A model generated the notes under the pieces. The model did not search any database, was not told the DNA's origin, and saw only the letters and a program-made list of their open reading frames with translations. A DNA stretch of 64,000 nucleotides from Mesorhizobium sp. B2-3-4 (GTDB taxonomy: Bacteria; Pseudomonadota; Alphaproteobacteria; Rhizobiales; Rhizobiaceae), in contig NZ_VFVY01000014.1 of NCBI RefSeq assembly GCF_006442315.1, positions 62,001 to 126,000 of the forward strand, given 5' to 3'. The first letter of the stretch is position 1. Every line of letters starts with the position of its first letter. Of this stretch, positions 15,734 through 24,195 are shown in pieces. A program made the translations under genes and the position numbers.

Positions 15734-16300
15734 CTAGTCTCTTGAAATAATCTCCTGGCCGTCGATGACGAGCCTCAGGCCAAGATCGCCCGTTCTGCGG
15801 CGGGCAAGGAAGCGCGGGCGGCGCGTGGTCGAAACACGGCCCTTGCGACGGTCCTGCGGCGGCAGCGTCTTGATGGCGGCGCCGAGCGATTCTTCCAGCG
15901 TGCGGGCGACGCCGTCCGATTCGATCAGCAGCATCGGCAGACGGTAAGCGTCGGCCCAGGCACGCCAGTCGGCGGCGACGTCTTCGAGATCGTCAGCGAC
16001 CAGCAGCGGCACCGACAGCATCGGATCGTTATGCAGGAGCTCCAGGGTGACCGTGACATTGCCTTCCGGGTCCTCCATCGCCCGGGCGGCGACGCCGCGG
16101 AACGCATTGGCAGGCAGAGCGATGATCGCCGGCACGCCGCTCATCTCGAGCATGCGGCGGATCACGGCGCCGCGATGGTCGATCGTGAAGGTCACGTCGC
16201 CATAGTCGTCGCGCGTCGCGTAGCTCACCACCTGCGGCAGGCGGAATGGGTCGAGGCGCATATTGCGTCCCGCCCAGACTGGCTTCAGTCCAGTGTTCAT
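15734..16300 (-). CDS. DUF6101 family protein
   Basis: A protein of 188 residues. It begins MNTGLKPVWAGRNMRLDPFRLPQ, matching what I recall of the alphaproteobacterial DUF6101 family. The middle (RGAVIRRMLEMSGVPAIIALPANAF) looks like a compact cytosolic domain, and the C-terminus is Arg-rich (RRKGRVSTTRRPRFLARRR). It has no membrane segment or signal peptide. ATG 16300 has GGAAGG 6 nt upstream. A small hairpin (16325-16333/16337-16345) lies in the leader. It is convergent with ubiA. The function is unknown. Confidence 0.8.
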   Translation of the reverse strand: MNTGLKPVWAGRNMRLDPFRLPQVVSYATRDDYGDVTFTIDHRGAVIRRMLEMSGVPAIIALPANAFRGVAARAMEDPEGNVTVTLELLHNDPMLSVPLLVADDLEDVAADWRAWADAYRLPMLLIESDGVARTLEESLGAAIKTLPPQDRRKGRVSTTRRPRFLARRRTGDLGLRLVIDGQEIISRD

Positions 16301-16484
16301 AGAGTGCCTTCCTGTCTGTCTCCTGAGAGCCGGTGTCCGGTTCTCTCCGGGCCAGTTTTCCCGGCCTCGTTATGGGGAAACAGTAGCGCCGGCTCCTTAC
16401 CGCCGCGCTTAAGAAAGTCGGTTAAATTTTGCTGATCTCAGGGATGGTTATCGGAATGCCACCGACCACAAGATGTTGAAAGGA

Positions 16485-17915
16485 TCAGATAACCTTACCG
16501 GGATTCATGATGCCCGCCGGATCGAAGGCGGCCTTTACCCGGCGCATCAAATCGATGGCCATCGGCGGCGCGGTGGCGATCAGTTCATCGCGCTTCAACT
16601 GACCGATGCCGTGCTCGGCCGAGATCGAACCGTGGAAGGAGCGCACGACGTCGTGCACGGCCTTGTTCATGGTGTGATAGAGGCCGAGGAACGCCTCGTC
16701 GTCGCCGTCGACGGGACGCGAGATGTTATAGTGGAGATTGCCGTCGCCCATATGTCCGAAGCAGACCACGCGCGCGCCGGGACTGACGGACGCCACGGCG
16801 ATCGCGCCTTTTTCAATGAATTCCGGGATCGATGCGATCGGCACCGAAATGTCGTGCTTGATCGAGGCGCCCTCCGGCTTCTGGCATTCCGGCAGCGTCT
16901 CGCGGAAATTCCAGAAGGCGTCGCCCTGGGCAAGGCTTGCCGCAACCACCGCATCGCCAACGATGTCTTGCTCGAGGCCATCCGCCAGCACTTCCTCGAT
17001 CAGTGCCTGGCCGTCGGCTTCGGAGCGGCCGGAGGAGACCTGCATCAAGACATACCAGGGCCAGTCATCGGCCAGCGGGCGCACGACACCTTGACCATGC
17101 CTGAGCGTGAAATCGTATGGCCGCTTGCCGATCAGTTCGAAAGCAGTAAGCGCGGTTCCGGCGCGGTCCATGGCCTTGCCGAAGAGGGAAAGCGCTGCTT
17201 GCGGCGACGACAGGCCGACGAAGGCGACTTCCCGCCCCTTCGGCTTGGGAAACAGTTTGAGCACGGCGGCGGTGATGACGCCGAGCGTGCCTTCGGCGCC
17301 GACGAACAGGTTCTTCAGATCATAGCCCGTATTGTCCTTCTTCAGCTTGCGCAGATCGTCGAACACCTCGCCCGTCGGCAGCACCACCTCGACGCCGAGA
17401 CACAGCTCGCGCGCATTGCCATAGGCCAGCACGCCGGTGCCGCCGGCATTGGAAGAGAGATTGCCGCCGATCTGACAGGACCCTTGCGCGGCAAGCGACA
17501 GCGGAAACAGTCGGTCGGCGGCGTCGGCCGCCTCCTGCAGCGTCTGCAGGATGACGCCGGCCTCGACCGTCACCGTGTTCGACAGGACGTCGATCTCGCG
17601 GATGCGGTTGAGCCGCGACAGCGACAGGATGATCTCATGGCCGGATCCGTCCGGAACCTGGGCGCCGACCAGCCCTGTATTGCCGCTCTGCGGCACGATC
17701 GGCGTTCCGGTCTCGCTCGCCAGCCGCATGATCCGGCTGACCTCCTCGACGCTGCCCGGCCGCAGCACCAGCGACGTCGCGCCGTGCCAGAGCCCACGCC
17801 GTTCGAGGAGATAAGGCGCGATGTCCTGCTGGTCGCGCAGCGCATATTTCTCGCCGACGATCGCCGCGAAGCGATCGATGAGAGCCGGATCGAGTGTCTT
17901 TGTCGTGTCGGTCAT
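16485..17915 (-). CDS. FAD-binding oxidoreductase, D-2-hydroxyacid (D-2-hydroxyglutarate/D-lactate) dehydrogenase type
   Basis: A flavoenzyme oxidising a D-2-hydroxyacid. The 476 residues hold the PCMH FAD domain (IVPQSGNTGLVG at about 74-85, QIGGNLSSNAGGTGVLAYGN at about 150) and the vanillyl-alcohol-oxidase-type C-terminal domain with the metal-site histidines (CFGHMGDGNLHYN) and SAEHGIGQLKRDEL. D-2-hydroxyglutarate and D-lactate enzymes are hard to separate by sequence. It is 9 bp downstream of the Sua5 gene and on the same strand, so the two are co-transcribed, although their functions do not obviously connect. Confidence 0.92.
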   Translation of the reverse strand: MTDTTKTLDPALIDRFAAIVGEKYALRDQQDIAPYLLERRGLWHGATSLVLRPGSVEEVSRIMRLASETGTPIVPQSGNTGLVGAQVPDGSGHEIILSLSRLNRIREIDVLSNTVTVEAGVILQTLQEAADAADRLFPLSLAAQGSCQIGGNLSSNAGGTGVLAYGNARELCLGVEVVLPTGEVFDDLRKLKKDNTGYDLKNLFVGAEGTLGVITAAVLKLFPKPKGREVAFVGLSSPQAALSLFGKAMDRAGTALTAFELIGKRPYDFTLRHGQGVVRPLADDWPWYVLMQVSSGRSEADGQALIEEVLADGLEQDIVGDAVVAASLAQGDAFWNFRETLPECQKPEGASIKHDISVPIASIPEFIEKGAIAVASVSPGARVVCFGHMGDGNLHYNISRPVDGDDEAFLGLYHTMNKAVHDVVRSFHGSISAEHGIGQLKRDELIATAPPMAIDLMRRVKAAFDPAGIMNPGKVI

Positions 17916-17924
17916 GTGGGAAAG

Positions 17925-18899
17925 CTACGTTGTGGGCTGTGTGTTGTCACGGGGAGCCGCGGCGCGGGAGAGCCGGTCGTTGATCGCCTCGCCGAGCCCG
18001 TCAAGGGGAATAGGCTCGACGACGATGGTGCGCGCGCCACTGCGGTCGAGATCCTGCATGTAAGCGAAGAGATTGCTCGCCGCTTCGCGCAGGTCGCCCG
18101 ATGGCGAAAGATTGAGGAAGGCGGCCGCGCCGCGCCAGCCTTCTGCTCGCTCGCCACCAAAGGCGAGCAGGGCCTCGCCCGCGCCGATCGACCGAGCATT
18201 GAGCCGGACGCCGGCGCCCGGCGCATAATGCGAGGCGAGCATGCCCGGCGCTTCGACGCCGGCGGCACCGCCACGCAACAGCTCCATGCCGATGGCCGCC
18301 TCGATTTCCTCTGCGGCAATGCCGCCGGGCCGAAGCAGGCGCAAGTGTTCGCCCTCCGCTTTGAGGATGGTCGATTCCAGTCCGACCGGCGTGGCGCCGC
18401 CATCGACCACCAGCTTGATGCGCGCGCCCAGATCCGCCGCCACGGCTTGCGCCGTCGTCGCGCTGATCTTGCCGGATGAATTGGCGCTGGGGGCGGCAAG
18501 CGGCCGGCCAAGCCTGGCGATCAGGTCGCCGCCAAAGCCCCTGGGCATACGCAAGGCGATCGTATCGAGCCCGGCGGTGACCAGCGGATGAATGCCGTTG
18601 CCGGCGCGCTGCGGCAGAACCAGCGTCAGCGGCCCCGGCCAGAAGGCAAGCGCGAGTTTCCTCGACAGCGGATCGAACAAGGCGATGCGGTCGGCCATCG
18701 CCATGTCGGCGACATGGGCGATCAGCGGATTGAAGCGCGGCCGACCCTTGGCCTCGAAGATGCGCGCCACGCCGATGCCGTTGGTGGCGTCGCCGGCCAG
18801 TCCGTAGACGGTTTCCGTCGGAATGGCGACGACATCGCCGCCGTCCAGCAGCGCCAATGCTCGTCCCATCGCTTCGCCGACGGCCAGTATTTCAGCCAC
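17925..18899 (-). CDS. L-threonylcarbamoyladenylate synthase, Sua5 type
   Basis: Makes threonylcarbamoyl-AMP for the t6A modification of ANN-decoding tRNAs. It has 324 residues: a YrdC domain with IPTETVYGLAGDATN and KGRPRFNPLIAHV near the N-terminus, and a C-terminal Sua5 domain (ASHYAPGAGVRL onward) that makes it longer than TsaC. I place the start at GTG 18899, which has GAGGAG about 8 nt upstream and gives an N-terminus MAEILAVGEAMG. It is first in a two-gene unit with the FAD dehydrogenase and divergent from a small exported protein gene. Confidence 0.94.
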   Translation of the reverse strand: MAEILAVGEAMGRALALLDGGDVVAIPTETVYGLAGDATNGIGVARIFEAKGRPRFNPLIAHVADMAMADRIALFDPLSRKLALAFWPGPLTLVLPQRAGNGIHPLVTAGLDTIALRMPRGFGGDLIARLGRPLAAPSANSSGKISATTAQAVAADLGARIKLVVDGGATPVGLESTILKAEGEHLRLLRPGGIAAEEIEAAIGMELLRGGAAGVEAPGMLASHYAPGAGVRLNARSIGAGEALLAFGGERAEGWRGAAAFLNLSPSGDLREAASNLFAYMQDLDRSGARTIVVEPIPLDGLGEAINDRLSRAAAPRDNTQPTT

Positions 18900-19060
18900 T
18901 CTCGTCTCCTCGCGGATGCCGGCTGCGTAATACGGCGGCGGCGCCGGGGCAAGCGGGCATTGGCAATTCATCAATTCCTAAAATGTTATGTTTCCATGAA
19001 AGCCGGCATCAATCGCCCGGCTTTATCGTGCGGCTTTCTGGGCAATGGGGAGCTATTTCG

Positions 19061-19501
19061 GTGCGTATCTGGGGAACGCTTGCTATCATTCTGGCCGCCA
19101 CGGCTGGCGGGGCTCAGGCCTCGTCGCTGGTCTTTCCCGGCGCGCCGTCCTCGACGCCATCCATCCTCGCCCTGAAAGCAAGCAACACCGCGACGAGCGA
19201 TGTGGTGTCCGTCATTGCGCTTGACGAGTCCGACGTCACCTATGAAAAGGTGGCAGCGATCCCGGACGGGGCAGAGGCGAAGCACGCCTTCCAGCAAAGC
19301 CCGATGATCATTCGCGGCGGCGTTGTCGGCGGCGCCTTCTCGACACCGGCGCAAGCCAAGGCGCCGGCCACGGCGACAGCCCCGGCCACGGCGACAGCCT
19401 CGGCAGCGCCCGCGCCGGCGGCACAAGGCAAAGCACCGGCGGCAGCCGTGCCGCCAGCGGCAGCCCAAGAGCCGGCTGCGGCAACCGGCAAGGCCAAATA
19501 G
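19061..19501 (+). CDS. exported Ala/Pro-rich hypothetical protein
   Basis: A protein of 146 residues from GTG 19061 (GGGGAG about 10 nt upstream). A signal peptide (residues 1-22, WGTLAIILAATAGGAQA) leads to a short domain with SDVVSVIALDESDVTYEKVAAI and SPMIIRGGVVGGAF, then an Ala/Pro tail of low complexity. The tail contains an 18-bp tandem repeat (19363-19398) and probably varies in length between strains. I recognise no family. Upstream is the divergent Sua5 gene; downstream after 170 bp is another small exported protein. Confidence 0.65.
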   Translation: MRIWGTLAIILAATAGGAQASSLVFPGAPSSTPSILALKASNTATSDVVSVIALDESDVTYEKVAAIPDGAEAKHAFQQSPMIIRGGVVGGAFSTPAQAKAPATATAPATATASAAPAPAAQGKAPAAAVPPAAAQEPAAATGKAK

Positions 19502-19671
19502 CGACTGCTCACCGACCGGTCGAAATACCCGGCGGCTTGACGGCGGTCCGGCACCCTGCGAACCATGTCCGGCGAATCCTGGTGTATCCTGCCCGCCGAC
19601 GCTGCCGCCTGAATTTCGCCAAGCGGCTCCGGCAGACGTAATTTGCATTGTTCAAGGCAAGGGGGTTGCTC

Positions 19672-20058
19672 ATGAAAAAGTCGAAGACCGTTACCGTGGC
19701 AGGGCTTCTGCTGGCGTCGTTGCTTGGCGGCGTGGCGCATGCGGACGACATGCTGGGATCCTATGTCGCGCGCATTTCCGATAGGGATCACCAGGCGAGC
19801 GACGGCTATGCGCTGGATAGCGCCGCGCAGATGGTGCGGCAGGACCGCGCCAACTGGCACAAATTCCATCGCCGCGACAGCGACGACCAGGGTGATGCCT
19901 GGTTCAGGACCAATGAACAGCGCGCCGACCTTCAGCGCATGCTGGAACGCCCCGGCGCGATGAGTGCCTCGACCAAGCGCGCCATCGTCAATGGCGAGCC
20001 GCTGGTCCAGGTCGACGTCTACGAAAACAGCGTGCGCGTCAGCATTCTGGAAAACTGA
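19672..20058 (+). CDS. exported hypothetical protein
   Basis: A protein of 128 residues from ATG 19672, preceded by AAGGGGG at ideal spacing. A signal peptide ends near GGVAHA (MKKSKTVTVAGLLLASLLGG start) and the mature part is polar and charged (VARISDRDHQASDGYALDSA, RANWHKFHRRDSDDQGDAWF), ending VQVDVYENSVRVSILEN. I know no named domain. It is probably periplasmic. It ends before a bidirectional hairpin shared with the acidic-protein gene. Confidence 0.75.
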   Translation: MKKSKTVTVAGLLLASLLGGVAHADDMLGSYVARISDRDHQASDGYALDSAAQMVRQDRANWHKFHRRDSDDQGDAWFRTNEQRADLQRMLERPGAMSASTKRAIVNGEPLVQVDVYENSVRVSILEN

Positions 20059-20108
20059 AAAGTCGGCGTTTGGGAACTGATTCAAGTCAGTTTGGCGAGA
20101 TCGACGAG

Positions 20109-20136
20109 AAAGGGCGGTGCCGAAGCGCCGCCCTTT
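20109..20136. terminator. bidirectional hairpin terminator
   Basis: AAAGGGCGGTGC (20109-20120), loop CGAA, and GCGCCGCCCTTT (20125-20136) form a 12-bp stem with one G-T pair between the convergent genes ending at 20058 and 20164. Confidence 0.75.
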
Positions 20137-20163
20137 CATTGAGAAAGCCGGTCGCCTGAGAAA

Positions 20164-20511
20164 TCAGGCTGCTTCTTCCTTGTCGTCTTCGTCGGACTCG
20201 CCGTCCTCGGTTTCTTCTTCGCCTTCGGCGTCGTCGCCCTCGGCCTTCACGCTGTCGTCGGCGTCGTCTTCGTCCTCATCTTCGTCTTCGTCGTCGCCCG
20301 AGAGCGTGGCGGCTTCAGCGTCGTCTTCGTCGGACTCTTCGCCGTCCTCGTCGTCACCTTCCTCGTCTTCGCCATCCTCGTCTTCATCAGACAGATCGGC
20401 GGCTTCGACCATGTCGTCGGCATGATCGAGGGCGGTTTCGGAAGCGGATTCAAGCGTCTCGGCGGCGGCCGGGTTTTCTTCAGTCACTTCGATTTCGTGA
20501 TCGGAATTCAT
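20164..20511 (-). CDS. extremely acidic, probably disordered protein
   Basis: A protein of 115 residues from ATG 20511 with GGAGG 6 nt upstream. About 62 residues are Asp or Glu, only two are Lys and there is no Arg. Beyond the first 40 residues it is near-continuous D/E runs with G, S and A spacers, so it is almost certainly intrinsically disordered. I recognise no domain. Such proteins may bind basic proteins, metals or nucleic-acid-binding partners, but nothing here shows which. The gene has its own hairpin terminator and lies 146 bp downstream of glyS on the same strand. The reverse reading as a Ser-rich protein lacks any ribosome binding site. Confidence 0.7.
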   Translation of the reverse strand: MNSDHEIEVTEENPAAAETLESASETALDHADDMVEAADLSDEDEDGEDEEGDDEDGEESDEDDAEAATLSGDDEDEDEDEDDADDSVKAEGDDAEGEEETEDGESDEDDKEEAA

Positions 20512-20657
20512 GGAAGCCTCCGTTGGGTTGGGGAACATGTCCCTTTTGCCACGGAGAGATCATCGTCATATGACTGTAAGCCGGCTCGAACGGCCGGCCG
20601 GGCGATATTTTTTCAAGGCACCGGAACCTGGTTTCCGATGCCTTTTGAACGACCGAT

Positions 20658-23036
20658 CTAGCCTGCGATCTTGGAAAAATCGGCGACCTGACCGGTGGCG
20701 GCACGGATGCGGGCAAGCAGCGCAAGGCGGTTGGCGCGCACCTGCTGATCCTCATCGTTGACGAGCACGCCTTCAAAAAATGAATCGACAGGTTCACGCA
20801 AAACGCTAAGCGCCAGCATGGCGGCGGAAAAGTCTTGGTTTTGAATCGCTTCGCCGGCTTGCTTCTCGGCTTGATTCATCGCCGCGAACAGCGATTTCTC
20901 GGCGTCGAGGCGCAGCAGAGCCGGCTCAACAGTTGGAGCGATCTGCGTCTTCTTCTTCTCCTCGGCGGCCAGGATGTTGGCTGCGCGCTTGGTGCCGGCG
21001 AGCAAATTCTTGCCGTCCTCGGTGTCGAGGAAGGAGCCCAGCGCCTCGACACGCCGCACGATCTGCAGAAGGTCGTCCGAGGCTGGTGTGATGACGGCGT
21101 CGATGAGGTCGTGGCGGGCACCTTGGTCGCGGAGATAGACCTTCAGGCGGTCGTGGAAGAAAGACAGGAGATCAGCAATAAATGGCGATAGCGATGCGTC
21201 CAGTTCCATCAAACGCTGGCCATCGAAGAACTCTCGCTCCTGATCGTTGGACCCAAAGGTTTCCAGATTTGCCTTAGCCAATCCACCCTTCAGCAATTCG
21301 GAAATCAAGCCCGCCTCCGACAACAGCTGACTTACCCCCTTGTAGTCGCGAATGCGGCCATCGAGCATCGCGACAACGCCACGGCTCTGGGCTCCTTCAC
21401 CTTTTTGTTCATAGGCCGCGAGGGCCGACGACACCGCGGCAGCAATGGCAAAGCCCAGCGAAAGCTTGAGCTTGTTTTCCAATATGATCCTCACCACGCC
21501 CAGCGCTGCTCTTCTCAACGCAAAGGGGTCCTTTGACCCCGTGGGCTTTTCGTCGATGGCCCAAAATCCAACCAGCATATCGAGCTTGTCAGCGAGCGCG
21601 ACAGCGACCGACACCAAATCGCTCGGCACGTAGTCGGATGGGCCCTGCGGCTTGTAGTGCTCCTCGATGGCTGCGGCCACGGATGCGGGCTCTCCCTGCA
21701 GCAGCGCGTATTTGCGCCCCATGGCGCCTTGCAATTCAGGGAATTCGCCGACGACTTCTGTCGTGAGATCGGCCTTGGCAAGAACCGCGGCGCGGCTTGC
21801 GAGCGCGGGATCGGCGCCGATGATCGGCGCCAACGCCTCCGCGAGCCGGGCAATCCGCTCCACCCGCTCGCCCTGCGTGCCGAGCTTGGCGTGGAAGGTG
21901 ACGTTGAGATGGTCGAGGCGGGCCATGCGCTGGTCGAGCGGCTTCTTCAGGTCGAGCCCGAACTTTTTCGCCGATGCCTGCAACTGGCCGAGATCCGGCA
22001 GATCGCCCTGGTCGGTCGTCCAGAAATAAAGCGCGTCGGAGAGGCGCGCGCGCACCACCTTGCCATTGCCGTGCGCAATCTCCTTGCCGCCATCCCTGGC
22101 CTCGATATTGGCGGTCAGCAGGAAGCGGTTGGACAGCGCCTCGCCTTCACCTTGCGGGCGCGTCACGAAGCATTTCTGGTTGGCGCGGATGGTCAGCCGG
22201 ATCACTTCGGCCGGAATGGCCAGGAATGCCTCTTCGAACTCGCCCATCAGCACGACAGGCCATTCGACCAGCCCGGACACTTCCTCAAGCAGCCCCTCGT
22301 CCTCGACCAGGTCGAGCCCGTTGGCGAAGGCGAGATTGCGGGCGTCGGCCAGGATGATCTCCTTGCGGCGGTCGGCGTCGAGCACGACCTTGGCGGCCTC
22401 GAGCTTGCCGACATAATCGTCGAAGCGGCGCACGGTGATTTCGCCCGGCGCGAGGAAACGGTGGCCCCAGGTGACGTTGCCCGAGCGGATGCCGTCGATC
22501 TCGAAATCGACCACGACCGGCTCCTCGGTCTCGGGACCGAAGGTGCACAGGATCGATTGCAGCGGGCGCACCCAGCGCAGCGAGCCGGGTTTTGCCGAGG
22601 CCGGCCCCCAGCGCATCGATTTCGGCCAGGGGAAATTGCGGATGATATCGGGCACCAGTGCGGCGATGATCTCTTCGGCCGCCTTGCCCGGCTTCGAAAT
22701 GTGCGCGACATAGAAGTCGCCCTTCTTCGGGTCGGAATGGACATGCGCTTCGGCGATCGAAGACAGGCCGGCCTTGCGCAGGAAGCCCTGGACCGCCTGT
22801 TCAGGCGCCGTCGTCGACGGTCCCTTGATGTCCTCGTGAATGTCCTTCGAGCGTGCGGTGAGCCCGCGGATATCGAGTGTCAGGCGCCGTGGCGTCCAAT
22901 ATTCACGCGCCGCCTCATAGGTGAGACCCGCTTCGACCAGACCGTCGGTCAGCATCTTCTTCAAATCGCCCGCCGCCTTGCGCTGCATGCGGGCAGGGAT
23001 TTCCTCGGAGCGAAGTTCAAGCAACAGATCGGGCAT
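20658..23036 (-). CDS. glyS: glycyl-tRNA synthetase beta subunit
   Basis: The beta chain of the bacterial alpha2beta2 glycyl-tRNA synthetase, responsible for tRNA binding. The 792 residues from ATG 23036 begin MPDLLLELRSEEIPARMQ, the family start; the frame above that is not conserved. The SKSMRWG-like motif appears as WPKSMRWGPA, and a C-terminal DALR-type anticodon-binding region is present. Its partner glyQ lies 1.2 kb upstream on the same strand, with a DUF4328 gene between them. Confidence 0.96.
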   Translation of the reverse strand: MPDLLLELRSEEIPARMQRKAAGDLKKMLTDGLVEAGLTYEAAREYWTPRRLTLDIRGLTARSKDIHEDIKGPSTTAPEQAVQGFLRKAGLSSIAEAHVHSDPKKGDFYVAHISKPGKAAEEIIAALVPDIIRNFPWPKSMRWGPASAKPGSLRWVRPLQSILCTFGPETEEPVVVDFEIDGIRSGNVTWGHRFLAPGEITVRRFDDYVGKLEAAKVVLDADRRKEIILADARNLAFANGLDLVEDEGLLEEVSGLVEWPVVLMGEFEEAFLAIPAEVIRLTIRANQKCFVTRPQGEGEALSNRFLLTANIEARDGGKEIAHGNGKVVRARLSDALYFWTTDQGDLPDLGQLQASAKKFGLDLKKPLDQRMARLDHLNVTFHAKLGTQGERVERIARLAEALAPIIGADPALASRAAVLAKADLTTEVVGEFPELQGAMGRKYALLQGEPASVAAAIEEHYKPQGPSDYVPSDLVSVAVALADKLDMLVGFWAIDEKPTGSKDPFALRRAALGVVRIILENKLKLSLGFAIAAAVSSALAAYEQKGEGAQSRGVVAMLDGRIRDYKGVSQLLSEAGLISELLKGGLAKANLETFGSNDQEREFFDGQRLMELDASLSPFIADLLSFFHDRLKVYLRDQGARHDLIDAVITPASDDLLQIVRRVEALGSFLDTEDGKNLLAGTKRAANILAAEEKKKTQIAPTVEPALLRLDAEKSLFAAMNQAEKQAGEAIQNQDFSAAMLALSVLREPVDSFFEGVLVNDEDQQVRANRLALLARIRAATGQVADFSKIAG

Positions 23037-23267
23037 CAGGGTCAGCTCATGCGGGAGAGTGGTCCGCGCGGGGCATAGCAACTCGGCCGGCCGCTGTCTC
23101 CCCTATAATCGCAGACCAATCGGCACAACCACCGTCAATTTCCAGAAATTCTCAGCACCCTGTCGGGACGGGCCGAACCCACCCGTCCTTGGATCAAAGA
23201 TTTCCATGAACCGAAGGCTGCGCTGAAGCGACCCACGCTCAGGCAGGGAACTATTGGCTGAACGATC
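23037..23267. other. intergenic region upstream of glyS
   Basis: About 230 bp without a supported gene between glyS and the small ORF at 23268. It presumably holds a glyS leader or promoter. I see no clear -35/-10 pair, hairpin or T-box-like structure. Confidence 0.4.
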
Positions 23268-23456
23268 ATGAAAACGGCATCCAGGCTTCTGCAGATCCTC
23301 GCGCTCGGCGCCTGCTTCACCGCGCAAGCACATGGCGCCTTCTCGATGCCGGGCGTGCGGCAGGCGCTGCGCACCATCGATAGCGCCGGCGCTCAAGCCA
23401 TCCTTGCACCGATCGCCTACAGCGTATCGCCCGCCACCGGCGCGGGCACATTCTGA
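23268..23456 (+). CDS. possible small exported protein
   Basis: A protein of 62 residues starting MKTASRLLQILALGACFTAQ, which looks like a signal peptide ending near AQAHGA, followed by only about 37 residues. The ribosome binding site is weak and the 3' end overlaps the last 40 bp of the convergent DUF4328 gene. I recognise no family. It could be a real small secreted protein or chance; the signal-like N-terminus is the only support. Confidence 0.35.
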   Translation: MKTASRLLQILALGACFTAQAHGAFSMPGVRQALRTIDSAGAQAILAPIAYSVSPATGAGTF

Positions 23457-24106
23457 GATCGCGGCGCCGCGGCCCAGTTCGACTGCCGCCGATGAATTTC
23501 CTTGATGATATCCAGAAAGAGCACGGAAAGTACGATACTGGCGATATCGGCGGCCGTGGTCGCTATCGAGGCATTCTTGATCTCGCCGATCGCCTCGGCC
23601 TTCATCATCAACTGGAAGGACAGACGGCCGAGCCCATTGGCCGCCAGCCAGGCAATCCACCAGCCGATCAGGTCACCCGAGGTCTCGCCTGTTTTCCAAT
23701 CCGGCGAGCCGCTGCTTGCCCGCCATATCTCGGCCATGGCTTGATAGGGTTTCCACAGATTGGCGACCGGGATGAAATACCAGCCGATTGCCCAGCCCGG
23801 CGTGAACTCCATATCCCTGGCGCCCAAGGCGCGGACATTCCTGTTGGCAAGCCTGATCCACGCCAGGATGATGACCGCCTGGGCCAGCCAGATAATCAGC
23901 TGGACAATGCCTATCGCCTGCTGCCTGGTGTCATTCCTCTCGGCGGCGGCTGCCAGATCATAGGCATGGTTGCCGCTTTCGATGTCGCTGAGCAGCCAGA
24001 TCTCCGACAGACCGGACAGAACGGCGATGACATCGACCAGAATGCCCAGCCAAAGCAGCCTGGTAAGCCAAGTGGTGTTGGTCGAAAAATTCCTGAAGAT
24101 GCCCAC
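23417..24106 (-). CDS. DUF4328 membrane protein
   Basis: A protein of 229 residues with about five hydrophobic segments. It contains the DUF4328 hallmark: WIRLANRNVRALGARDMEFTPG followed by WAIGWYFIPVANLWKPYQA and EIWRAS. I take GTG 24106 as the start because GGGGG precedes it at good spacing; TTG 24133 would add nine residues. It sits between glyQ and glyS on the same strand, so it may be co-transcribed with both. The family's function is unknown, and nothing in the sequence links it to tRNA charging. Confidence 0.85.
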   Translation of the reverse strand: MGIFRNFSTNTTWLTRLLWLGILVDVIAVLSGLSEIWLLSDIESGNHAYDLAAAAERNDTRQQAIGIVQLIIWLAQAVIILAWIRLANRNVRALGARDMEFTPGWAIGWYFIPVANLWKPYQAMAEIWRASSGSPDWKTGETSGDLIGWWIAWLAANGLGRLSFQLMMKAEAIGEIKNASIATTAADIASIVLSVLFLDIIKEIHRRQSNWAAAPRSQNVPAPVAGDTL

Positions 24107-24195
24107 TTTCAGCCCCCGCGCCGCTGCTTGCAACTGCGGACAACCTAAACGGGAAATATTATACCTTCAAGCGGATAAGTTGTTTCCAAACCCTG

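Noticed and set aside
16473..18479. A 668-codon open frame on the plus strand
   Set aside because: It runs antisense to the clear FAD dehydrogenase and Sua5 genes, is Arg/His-rich and has no recognisable domain. High GC content keeps antisense frames open.
20117..20425. A Ser-rich protein on the plus strand
   Set aside because: It is the reverse reading of the Asp/Glu repeats; the minus-strand frame has the ribosome binding site and terminator.
21657..23078. A 473-codon open frame on the plus strand
   Set aside because: Antisense to glyS, low-complexity composition and no ribosome binding site.
23103..23660. A 185-codon minus-strand frame in the glyS upstream region
   Set aside because: It overlaps the end of the DUF4328 gene in another phase and shows no domain or ribosome binding site.
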